NCBI RefSeq assembly: GCF_028747785.1 | Contig: NZ_CP118158.1 | Location: 2,790,001 to 2,854,000, forward strand | DNA length: 64,000 bases | Direction of reading: 5' to 3' | Origin: Halosimplex aquaticum | Lineage (GTDB): Archaea > Halobacteriota > Halobacteria > Halobacteriales > Haloarculaceae | Shown: one piece after another, positions 45,729 to 52,992 of the stretch | How the letters are laid out: each line of letters opens with the position of its first letter | Numbering within the stretch: the first letter of the stretch is position 1 | Position numbers and translations under genes: made by a program | Notes under the pieces: model-generated | What the model was told of the DNA's origin: nothing | Seen by the model: the letters and a program-made list of their open reading frames with translations, nothing else | The model's database searches: none

Positions 45729-46059
45729 CCGACTGCCGACCGGCGTCGCAATGCCGTTCGACGGGCAGGAACCGGGACGGGTGAGCGCCGCCGCTCTGCT
45801 CCTGCCGCCGAGATTACAGGCATATGTCTGTTATTCACGGAGTCGGATTCGCTGTCTCGAATCGTTCCCCGAATGTCGCGTGACACCCACTGGCGATAAA
45901 TGACAGAAGTAATCGGATAGAAATCACTCATTTCAAATATTATGGCGCGCTCGCGATCTGACCCCGGGTCTCGCTGTACGGGGCATCCATCGAGTCACCG
46001 CCCTGTTGGGACTGTTTCCGTGGATTAGCGGCAGTACTGGCGGACTCGCGACGCCCGAG
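45729..46059. other. Intergenic stretch between sulfatase and IS630-type gene
   Basis: The first 100 bases are ordinary. Bases 45880-45955 are AT-rich and contain the left 14-base inverted repeat (45902-45915). The rest, up to the stop of the helix-turn-helix gene, shows broken frames with no recognisable DDE transposase sequence. Confidence 0.5.
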
Positions 46060-46612
46060 TCACTCGCCGGCCGCGTCCCAGAACTCGGTGCGACCGTCCT
46101 CGCCGTCCCCGTCGGCCGTCTCGGACTCCGGCCGCTCCGTCCGACCGAGGCCGGCGTCTTTCAGCAGTCTGCGGACGTGACGGCGGGAGTACTCGACGCC
46201 GAAGGCGTCTTCGAGAAACTGGCGCGCGAGCGCGGTCGTCCAGGCGGGTCGGTCGTATCCGACCGCCTCCGGCGTCTGTCGAACGGCGTCGCGGAACTCG
46301 GCGCGGTCGCCGTCGTCGAGTTTCGGCGGCCGCCCCGGGCGCTGCCGGTCTCGGACCGCCCGCTCGATCGGTTCCGCTTCGAGGCGGTCGAACCAGCGGT
46401 AGATCGTCTGCTCGCGGACGTCGAGCCACTCGGCGATCATCGGCACGGACGGGCCTCGCTTGTAGATGATCGCCACTACCAGCCGCGTCGCTTCCGTCGC
46501 GCCGGTCGCCTCGTCGAGCGCGGCCTCTAGCTCCGCCACGGGGACGTTCTCCAGCCGTGCCATTGCTCCCCTATTATAGCGGAACGAATAGAAAATTTCG
46601 GTTACTTCTGTC
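45902..46612. mobile_element. Possible decayed IS630-type element bounded by inverted repeats
   Basis: GACAGAAGTAATCG at 45902-45915 reappears inverted as CGGTTACTTCTGTC at 46599-46612 (13 of 14 bases). The 711-base unit holds only one gene, an IS630-type DNA-binding protein without the catalytic domain. No clear TA target duplication was identified next to the repeats, so mobility is unproven. Confidence 0.4.
46060..46563 (-). CDS. IS630-type helix-turn-helix protein without DDE domain
   Basis: The 167-residue protein has a first helix-turn-helix (about 25-65: ATRLVVAIIYKRGPSVPMIAEWLDVREQTIYRWFDRLE). A Pro/Gly linker RPGRPPKL leads to the second winged helix typical of IS630 transposases (about 83-140: FRDAVRQTPEAVGYDRPAWTTALARQFLEDAFGVEYSRRHVRRLLKDAGL). 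A full transposase would continue with about 170 residues of DDE domain; here the frame ends after a polar tail and the DDE part is missing. A TATAATAG-like box precedes the ATG. It may be a relic or a domesticated regulator. Confidence 0.85.
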   Translation of the reverse strand: MARLENVPVAELEAALDEATGATEATRLVVAIIYKRGPSVPMIAEWLDVREQTIYRWFDRLEAEPIERAVRDRQRPGRPPKLDDGDRAEFRDAVRQTPEAVGYDRPAWTTALARQFLEDAFGVEYSRRHVRRLLKDAGLGRTERPESETADGDGEDGRTEFWDAAGE

Positions 46613-46635
46613 CGGTTTCCCGGGCTGCTGGGCGG

Positions 46636-47154
46636 TCAGCAGTTCCTCAGGTCGCCGACGCCGTCCATGGTGTCTCCCAGCGCGTCGCGCTTGGCCACCG
46701 AGCCGTCGCCGTCGAGCGACAGCGCGCCTTCGACGGCTTCCATCGCTCCCTCGATGGGCTCGTGGGTCTCGACGTAGGCGGCGAGTGCGAACTCCTGGTC
46801 GGAGACGCCGGCGAGTTCGACGGCCTCGGTTCGCGGTAGCTCGCCGGCGAGCCAGTCGCCGACGATCTCCCGGCCCATCGGGCCGACCGGCGAGACCGAC
46901 TCGCCGAACAGGTGTAGCGCTTTCGCGCCGTCTGTGGGCGCGATACCGGCGACGCGAGCGCTCGCGCCGACGCTCTTGCCCTCGGCGTAGGCGTCGACGA
47001 GCGCCGCGGCTTCCCCCGGTGTGCAGGGCAGGTCGGCGGCGAACGGTTCCAGTCGCTCGGCGAGCGAATCCGTCGTCCGGTCGACCGTCGCGACCCCCGA
47101 GTCGCGCTGCTCGTCGACCACCTCGATCCCCGCGGCGATGTCCGACAGCCCCAT
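46636..47154 (-). CDS. Conserved haloarchaeal protein of unknown function
   Basis: The 172-residue protein starts MGLSDIAAGIEVVDEQRDSGVATVD, an opening I recall from many haloarchaeal genomes. It is mostly helical. Its middle (AALVDAYAEGKSVGASARVAGIAPTDGAKALHLFG) resembles a helix-turn-helix, and a second similar stretch follows (ELPRTEAVELAGVSDQEFALAAYVETHEP). A DNA-binding role is possible but not shown. The start at 47154 is chosen by this N-terminus. It is divergent from the Gfo/Idh gene. Confidence 0.8.
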   Translation of the reverse strand: MGLSDIAAGIEVVDEQRDSGVATVDRTTDSLAERLEPFAADLPCTPGEAAALVDAYAEGKSVGASARVAGIAPTDGAKALHLFGESVSPVGPMGREIVGDWLAGELPRTEAVELAGVSDQEFALAAYVETHEPIEGAMEAVEGALSLDGDGSVAKRDALGDTMDGVGDLRNC

Positions 47155-47278
47155 TGCCCGCGACTTCAACCCTCTCCGGTTTAAGTGTTGGTGGTTCGAC
47201 ACCACCGGCCCGTGCGCGGTCTCAGCCGATCTCTCCGGCGGCGGCAGATACTTGCGGCTGGCAGTGCGCCACGTGTGC

Positions 47279-48316
47279 ATGGCTGATCCGCTCAGATACG
47301 GGATCGTGGGATGCGCGGGGATCGGGAATACGCACGCCGAGGCCGTCCGCGAGGCGTCGGGCGCGACGCTCGCGGCCTGCGCCGACCTCGACGCCGAGGC
47401 CGCCGGGACGTTCGCGGACGAACACGACGTGTCCGACACGTACGAGGATCCGGCGAAGATGGTCGAGGACGGCGATGTCGACGCCGTCAGCGTCTGCACG
47501 CCGAGCGGCACTCACGCCGACGTGACGACCTCGGTCGCCGAGGCCGGCGCGCACGTCCTCTGCGAGAAACCGCTGGACGTGACCGCCGAGCGCGTCGACC
47601 GGATGATCGCGGCGTGCGAGGACGGGGGCGTCACGCTCGCGGGCGTCTTCCAGCGGCGCTTCGAACCGGGGCTCCGTCGGGCGAAGCGGGCCGTCGACGA
47701 CGGCGAGATCGGTCGGCCCGTCCTCGGCGACACCCACGTCAAGTGGTTCCGGCCGCAGTTCTACTACGACGACGCCGCGTGGCGGGGGACCCGCGACATG
47801 GACGGCGGCGCGTTCATGAACCAGGGGATCCACTCCCTCGACGCGCTCCAGTGGATCATGGGCGGCGTGGAGTCCGTGCAGGCCGAACTCGACGCGCTCG
47901 ACCGCGACTTGGAGTGTGAGGACACCGGCGCGCTCGTCCTGCGCTTCGAGAACGGCGCCGTGGGAACCGTCGCGGTCACGACGGCCACCAAGGGAGGCAC
48001 GGACCGCACCGAGATCAACGGCACCGAGGGGACCATCGCGCTCGACGAGACCGATATCACCGACTTCCGCGTCGGCACCGGCGAGGAGTCCCGGTACCAC
48101 GCGGAGACCGAACAGCGACTCGCAGAGGGCGACCCGCACGACGCTGGCACGGGCCACACGGGCGTCGTCCAGGACTTCGTGACTGCCGTCCGGGAGGGTC
48201 GCGAACCCGAGGTCACCGGCCGAGCGGCCCGCACGGCCATCGACATCATCCTCGCGGCCTACCGCTCGTCGGAGACCGGCGAGCGCGTCCAGTTAGACGA
48301 GATCCGCGGCGTATAG
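47279..48316 (+). CDS. Gfo/Idh/MocA family dehydrogenase
   Basis: The 345-residue NAD(P)-dependent sugar oxidoreductase has N-terminal Rossmann fold YGIVGCAGIGNTHAEAV, the family's EKP motif (LCEKPLDV, about residues 96-103) and catalytic-region elements DMDGGAFMNQGIHSLDALQWIMG (H of IHSLD). The members oxidise C-OH groups of sugars, inositols or sugar derivatives. Its position a few genes after the glycosidase and sulfatase suggests it processes a released monosaccharide, but the substrate is not predictable. Confidence 0.93.
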   Translation: MADPLRYGIVGCAGIGNTHAEAVREASGATLAACADLDAEAAGTFADEHDVSDTYEDPAKMVEDGDVDAVSVCTPSGTHADVTTSVAEAGAHVLCEKPLDVTAERVDRMIAACEDGGVTLAGVFQRRFEPGLRRAKRAVDDGEIGRPVLGDTHVKWFRPQFYYDDAAWRGTRDMDGGAFMNQGIHSLDALQWIMGGVESVQAELDALDRDLECEDTGALVLRFENGAVGTVAVTTATKGGTDRTEINGTEGTIALDETDITDFRVGTGEESRYHAETEQRLAEGDPHDAGTGHTGVVQDFVTAVREGREPEVTGRAARTAIDIILAAYRSSETGERVQLDEIRGV

Positions 48317-48349
48317 ACGTCTCGTCGTTCCGCAAGTGCCACTCTCCGG

Positions 48350-48520
48350 TTACGCCTTACTTCCCGTCCGGAGTCCGATGTGGCCGGTCTCCAGCCCTGT
48401 CAGCTCCGGCGCCACTTCGGCGTGTGGGTCGAACGCGGTGACCGGGAACGTCTGCCGGGTGCCCGCTCGGGAGAGGACCGCTCGGACAGATCGACGCCCA
48501 GTTCCGTCGCCGTTGCGCGT
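48350..48520 (-). pseudogene. Possible coding remnant
   Basis: The minus strand here translates without stop as ..SRAGTRQTFPVTAFDPHAEV, APELTGLETGHIGLRTGSKA, TAA. This looks like the C-terminus of a haloarchaeal protein rather than a random frame. No start or ribosome-binding site fits, and the frame runs into the next gene's end upstream, so if real it is a fragment. I do not recognise the family. Confidence 0.25.
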
Positions 48521-48969
48521 CAGTCGTCGCCCACGAACGGGTACGCGAAGGGGTACTTCCACGCGGTGCCGAAGATCGCCTTCGCAGTCGCGACGACCGC
48601 GAACACGAAGTTGAGCAGCACGGCGATACCCAGCGACAGGCCCAGCACGATCGCCGCGACGCTGAAGAGCGCGTTCAGCGGCGCCGGTAACGACAGCGCC
48701 TCGATCGTGGCTCCGCCGGAGACCTCGATCTCGTCGGCGCCCAGGAAGAACACGACGAGGGTCGCGATCAGCAGCACCGTCAGCGAGAGGTGCCAGTTCA
48801 GCGCGTTCCGCGCGTTCGCTCTCGTAAACTCGTGGCTCGCGAGGAGGTAGACGAGTCCGGCGCCGAATATCCCGGTCGGGAAGGCGAGGAGGTGGACCGC
48901 GATCCCGGCGAGCGGACGCTGGTTCAACAGGTCGGGCGACTGGTCGGAGGGTGGCGAAGGCGTTGACAT
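48520..48969 (-). CDS. DUF4870-like membrane protein
   Basis: The 149-residue protein has helices at about 24-44, 60-80, 92-110 and 112-130. The signature ANARNALNWHLSLTVLLIATLVVFFLG is typical of DUF4870 (Tic20-like) small membrane proteins. It starts MSTPSPPSDQSPDLLNQ at 48969; an in-frame upstream Met (MRIRRNT) is possible. It lies downstream of the winged-helix membrane gene on the same strand, 71 bases apart, so a two-gene unit is plausible. Confidence 0.82.
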   Translation of the reverse strand: MSTPSPPSDQSPDLLNQRPLAGIAVHLLAFPTGIFGAGLVYLLASHEFTRANARNALNWHLSLTVLLIATLVVFFLGADEIEVSGGATIEALSLPAPLNALFSVAAIVLGLSLGIAVLLNFVFAVVATAKAIFGTAWKYPFAYPFVGDD

Positions 48970-49040
48970 TGTATTACGACGTATTCGCATCGATCGGAGG
49001 CTGCGTTCGTCTGGCGGGTAGATACCGGGGTCGGGGGCTC

Positions 49041-49634
49041 TCATCGGTCGCCACCCGGCGTCCAGCCGTTGTTTCGGACCCAGCGGGCGGCTCGTTCGAG
49101 GAGAGACAACAGCAGGGAGACGGCGAACAGGTCGAACGCCGCCGCGATGAGTCTGCTGTCGCTGCTGGTCCCGAGGTCGACGCCGAGCACCAGCGCCACG
49201 GCGCCGAGGGCCAGCAGGACCAGACTGAGCTGGAAGCCCGCCAGGACGAGCGACCGTATCCCGGCCGTGTCTCGAAGCGAGAGGAATCCGCGGAGCGACA
49301 GGCGGTCCAGCGGGGACTCGTTCGTCAGCGCGCGCCTCCCGGCCGGCGACAGCGGCCAGTCCGACTCGGGGTGGTCGACGTAGTAGAGCGTGATCGACTC
49401 GGGATAGGTCTCCGTGGCGACGACGTCGATCTCCTGGAGCTCGTTGAGCCGGTTCCGGACGGTTCCCTTCCCCACGTCGGGCTTCACGCGCGCCTGTATC
49501 TGCCGGATCGAGAAGAACGGGCGGTCGGCCTCCAGCATCGTCTCGACGACGTGCTGCTGGGTCAGCTTGTTGTTGAGGTCGCGACTGACCCGCTCTTCGA
49601 TCCACTCTGGAGGGTCTGACACGGCACCCGCCAC
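49041..49634 (-). CDS. Winged-helix protein with two C-terminal transmembrane helices
   Basis: The 197-residue protein has residues about 20-95 forming a PadR/MarR-like winged helix (LTQQHVVETMLEADRPFFSIRQIQARVKPDVGKGTVRNRLNELQEIDVV..ESITLYYVDHPES). Two hydrophobic helices follow (about 130-150 and 160-182), ending in a basic tail. The design suggests a membrane-tethered transcription regulator like the one at 2661-3281, though from a different family. The target is unknown. Confidence 0.82.
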   Translation of the reverse strand: MAGAVSDPPEWIEERVSRDLNNKLTQQHVVETMLEADRPFFSIRQIQARVKPDVGKGTVRNRLNELQEIDVVATETYPESITLYYVDHPESDWPLSPAGRRALTNESPLDRLSLRGFLSLRDTAGIRSLVLAGFQLSLVLLALGAVALVLGVDLGTSSDSRLIAAAFDLFAVSLLLSLLERAARWVRNNGWTPGGDR

Positions 49635-50007
49635 TCGGACCGGTGGGTAGTTAAAACCAAAAGCGGATTCCGCGGTCGCAAACTGCCGATCGACGCCCGC
49701 GGAACGCCGTTCGGCGCCCGCGGAACGGGCCTGTACGACCGCTGAAACGACTGGATATCCGATATCTGGGACAATCCGGCGATCTGCCCGATGAGCGACC
49801 GAACGGTCCGTCGATCACCGTCGAAACCGGGACCTGATCTCCGCCACATTCGCGGCGACGGGTGGCGGATATCGGGCGACCGGACTGGTGGATGACTGGA
49901 CGACCGCCCCACCTACCGGTAACCGGTCGGTGGATCGGCCGCGAACGGGCCCGAAACCCGGGTCGACCGCACCGTTTATTAACCCCTCTCCCGGCGAAGC
50001 GTCGCAT
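49635..50007. other. Intergenic region upstream of tfb
   Basis: It is bounded on the left by an AT-rich promoter for the winged-helix membrane gene (GTTAAAACCAAAAG near 49650). It holds two copies of GCCCGCGGAACG (near 49700 and 49718), a palindromic cluster GGATATCCGATATC (near 49752) and the 13-base palindrome ACCGGTAACCGGT at 49915-49927. It ends with the tfb TATA box. No gene is seen. Confidence 0.5.
49975..49982 (+). promoter_or_regulatory. TATA box of tfb
   Basis: TTTATTAA lies 26-33 bases before the tfb ATG, giving a leaderless or nearly leaderless transcript. The ACCGGTAACCGGT palindrome 48 bases further upstream may be a regulator site. Confidence 0.7.
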
Positions 50008-50877
50008 ATGAGCACGACAGTCACTGCGTGCCCCGAATGCGACGGGCGCCTGCGAAGCGACGACAGCGAAACGGTCTGCGCCAACTGCGGCCTCGTGGTC
50101 GCCGAGGACAACATCGACCACGGCCCGGAGTGGCGGTCGTTCGACGACGACGATACCAACCGCGAACGCACGGGCGCGCCGCTGACCCGGTCGCGCCACG
50201 ACCGCGGCCTCTCGACGGAGATCGGTCGATCGACCCGCCTCAAGGGTCGCAAGCGCCGGCGGATGGCACGACTCCGCCGCCAGCACAACCGCACGAAGAT
50301 CGGCTCGAAGGCCGAGCGCAACCAGGTGTACGGCTTCACGGAGATCCGTCGGCTCGTCGGCGCGCTCGGCCTCTCGGACCACATCCGCGATCGCTCGTGC
50401 GTCCTCTTCGAGTCCGCCCAAGACGAGGACCTGCTCCGCGGGCGCTCGCTGGAAGGGTTCGCTGCCGCAACGGTGTACGCCACCTGCCGTACCGCAGACG
50501 TCTCCCGGACCGTCGACGAAGTCGTCGGCGAGGCCCGCGCCTCGAAGGCCGAGCTCTCGGCGGCCTACGACGCGCTCAACCGCGAACTGGGACTCCCCAC
50601 GGGCCCCATCGACCCCGCAGAGTACCTCGCGCGCTTCGCGAGCGACCTCGACCTCCCGCAGGAACTGGAAGGCCGCGCCCGCGAACTGGTCGAAACGGCC
50701 CGCGAACGGAACCACGTCACCGGCCGTAACCCCGCGGGCGTCGCCGCGGGCTGTCTCTACACCGCGGCCGACGAGCGCGCCTACCCGCTCACCCAGCAGG
50801 AGGCCGCCGACGCCGCCGACGTGACGCCGGTCACCCTCCGGGCGACCTATCAGGCGTTGACCGAGGGCGGCGACTGA
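50008..50877 (+). CDS. tfb: Transcription initiation factor IIB
   Basis: TFB (289 residues) bridges TBP-DNA and RNA polymerase at promoters. It has a zinc ribbon (C8, C11, C24, C27 in ACPECDGRLR..VCANCG) and a B-reader region (WRSFDDDDTNRERTGAPLTRSRHDRGLSTEIG). Two cyclin folds follow: about 105-190 (FTEIRRLVGALGLSDHIRDR..AATVYATCR) and 200-285 (YLARFASDLDLPQELEGRARELVE..AAGCLYTAA). It is somewhat short for the family. Haloarchaea encode several TFBs with different promoter preferences, so this is one of a set. Confidence 0.96.
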   Translation: MSTTVTACPECDGRLRSDDSETVCANCGLVVAEDNIDHGPEWRSFDDDDTNRERTGAPLTRSRHDRGLSTEIGRSTRLKGRKRRRMARLRRQHNRTKIGSKAERNQVYGFTEIRRLVGALGLSDHIRDRSCVLFESAQDEDLLRGRSLEGFAAATVYATCRTADVSRTVDEVVGEARASKAELSAAYDALNRELGLPTGPIDPAEYLARFASDLDLPQELEGRARELVETARERNHVTGRNPAGVAAGCLYTAADERAYPLTQQEAADAADVTPVTLRATYQALTEGGD

Positions 50878-51078
50878 CACCGGTCTCCCGCGCAGACGCA
50901 AAACCTATCAGATCGCTTTCCGAAATGTAGTTCTGAAAACAGTTATCGGGCGGCGTTGTGACCGTTCGCCTGTGCTCGGGCATTCTGATTCCACAGGGCC
51001 TGGTCGCCCCGACAGGGTGAGGATTTGTGGCACACCACCGATCGTTCTTTCCCAGGGGGATGTCAACGAGGTGGATCC

Positions 51079-52992
51079 ATGGGTGTAACCGCGAACGGTG
51101 ACGGGGCGGACGATGGCGGCGGCAACGGTGCAGGCGCCGAACCGGGTCACCCGGTCGTCTGGCTCTTCGACGAGTACGCGCGGCCGCACTGGAAGCAGCT
51201 AGTGGGCGGGCTGAGCTTCTCGACCGTCGAGCAGATCCCGGCGCGGCTGCCGCCGGTACTCGTCGGCGTCGCCATCGACGCGGTGCTGCTCAACACCGGT
51301 CCGTTTCGGCTGCCGCTGGTGCCCGACGCGTGGCTTCCGACGGAGATGGCTGACCAGCTGACGGTCCTGATCGCTCTCCTGGTCGGCAGTTTCGCCGCCG
51401 TGGCGCTGGTCAACTACTTCGGCCGGCGGGTCCTCGGGCGGTTCGGCCAGTCGTTCCAGCACGAGATCCGCACCGAGGTGTTCGACACCGTCCAGCGCCT
51501 GGAGATGGGCTACTTCGACGACCACGACACCGGCGAGGTGATGAGCGTCCTCAACGACGACGTCCAGGAGGTCCAGACGCTCGTCTTCGGCGTCCTCGCG
51601 CGCGGGTCGACGATGACGATGACCGCCGTGGCGACCTACGCGTACATGCTCTGGCTGAACTGGCAGCTGGCGGTCGTCCTCGCCGTCGTCCCGTTCGCGC
51701 TGTTCGCCCTGAGCTACTGGTTCTCGAACTGGATCGAGCCGAAACACATGGCCGTCCGCGAGCGCGTCGGCGACCTGAACAGCCGGCTGAACAACAACGT
51801 CGACGGCGTCTCGGTCATCAAGACCTTCGGCACCGAGCGGGCCGAGCGCGAGCGCGTCCGCGACGCCTCCGGCGACCTCCGGACGGCCCAGTGGGACGCC
51901 CACTGGGCGCAGGCGACCATGGACCCGGTCTCGCGCACCGTCTCCCAGCTCGCCCGCGTCATCACGCTCCTCGTCGGCGGGATCTGGGTGCTCACCGGCC
52001 CGCCGCTGTTCTTCACGGGCACGCTCACCCCCGGCGCGCTGTTCACCTTCTACGTGTTCGTCGGCTCCTTGCTGACCGCGATGCAGGGCATCGCCGAGGT
52101 CGTCGACGGCTACCAGAACGGGAAGGCCGCGGCCACCCGCCTGCGCGACATCGTCGCCAACGACAGCGTCGCCGAGCGCCGCGACGCCGCCGAACTCGCC
52201 GACCCCGAGGGAGCGGTGGCCTACGACGACGTGACCTTCAGCTACCCCGGCCGCGACGAGCCGACGCTCGACGGGGTCACGTTCGACGTCGAACCGGGCG
52301 ACACCGTCGGCATCGTCGGTTCGACCGGCGCCGGCAAGTCGACGATCCTCAAGCTCCTGCTGCGCTTCTACGACCCCGATTCGGGGGCCGTCCGCGTCGA
52401 CGGGACGGACGTGCGCGACGTGACCGTCGAGAGCCTCCGCGAGTCGATCGGCTACGTCTCCCAGGACCCGTTCCTGTTCTACGGGGCCGTCAGGGAGAAC
52501 ATCGCCTACGCCGACCCGGACGCGGACGAGGAGACCGTCGTCGAGGCGGCGAAGCTCGCGGGCGCCCACGAGTTCGTCGCCGAGCTGCCCGACGGCTACG
52601 ACACGCAGGTCGGTGAACGCGGCGTGAAGCTCTCCGGGGGACAGCGCCAGCGCGTCTCAATCGCGCGGGCTATCGTCCGCGATCCGGCCATCCTCGTCCT
52701 CGACGAGGCGACCAGCCACGTCGACAACGAGACCGAGGTCCTGATCCAGCGGACGCTGGACGAACTCGCGGCCGACCGCACGACGTTCCTCGTCGCCCAC
52801 CGGTTATCGACGGTCCGCGACGCCGACCGCATCATCGTCGTCGACGACGGCGAGGTCGTCGAGCGCGGAACGCACGAGGACCTGCTCGCTCGCGACGGCC
52901 TGTACGCCAACCTCTGGAACGTGCAGGTCGGGGACGTGACCGCGTTGCCGGACTCGTTCCTCCGGCGCGTCCGCCGAGGTGACACCGCATGA
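51079..52992 (+). CDS. ABC exporter half-transporter (first subunit of pair 2)
   Basis: The 637-residue permease-ATPase fusion has a membrane domain at about 25-340 (coupling segment MGYFDDHDTGEVMSVLNDDV). The ATPase has GSTGAGKST, LSGGQRQR, ILVLDEATSHVD and LVAHRLST, all intact. GAGGTGG just before the ATG at 51079 is its ribosome-binding site. It is paralogous to the 14397-16337 gene by domain layout and shared C-terminal phrases (LLARDGLYA.LWNVQVGD). It is followed by its partner with a 4-base overlap. No regulator gene lies next to it; tfb precedes it. Confidence 0.93.
   Translation: MGVTANGDGADDGGGNGAGAEPGHPVVWLFDEYARPHWKQLVGGLSFSTVEQIPARLPPVLVGVAIDAVLLNTGPFRLPLVPDAWLPTEMADQLTVLIALLVGSFAAVALVNYFGRRVLGRFGQSFQHEIRTEVFDTVQRLEMGYFDDHDTGEVMSVLNDDVQEVQTLVFGVLARGSTMTMTAVATYAYMLWLNWQLAVVLAVVPFALFALSYWFSNWIEPKHMAVRERVGDLNSRLNNNVDGVSVIKTFGTERAERERVRDASGDLRTAQWDAHWAQATMDPVSRTVSQLARVITLLVGGIWVLTGPPLFFTGTLTPGALFTFYVFVGSLLTAMQGIAEVVDGYQNGKAAATRLRDIVANDSVAERRDAAELADPEGAVAYDDVTFSYPGRDEPTLDGVTFDVEPGDTVGIVGSTGAGKSTILKLLLRFYDPDSGAVRVDGTDVRDVTVESLRESIGYVSQDPFLFYGAVRENIAYADPDADEETVVEAAKLAGAHEFVAELPDGYDTQVGERGVKLSGGQRQRVSIARAIVRDPAILVLDEATSHVDNETEVLIQRTLDELAADRTTFLVAHRLSTVRDADRIIVVDDGEVVERGTHEDLLARDGLYANLWNVQVGDVTALPDSFLRRVRRGDTA

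Noticed and set aside
49915..49927. ACCGGTAACCGGT upstream of tfb as a definite operator
   Set aside because: Short GC-rich palindromes occur by chance in this genome type; mentioned only as part of the region description.
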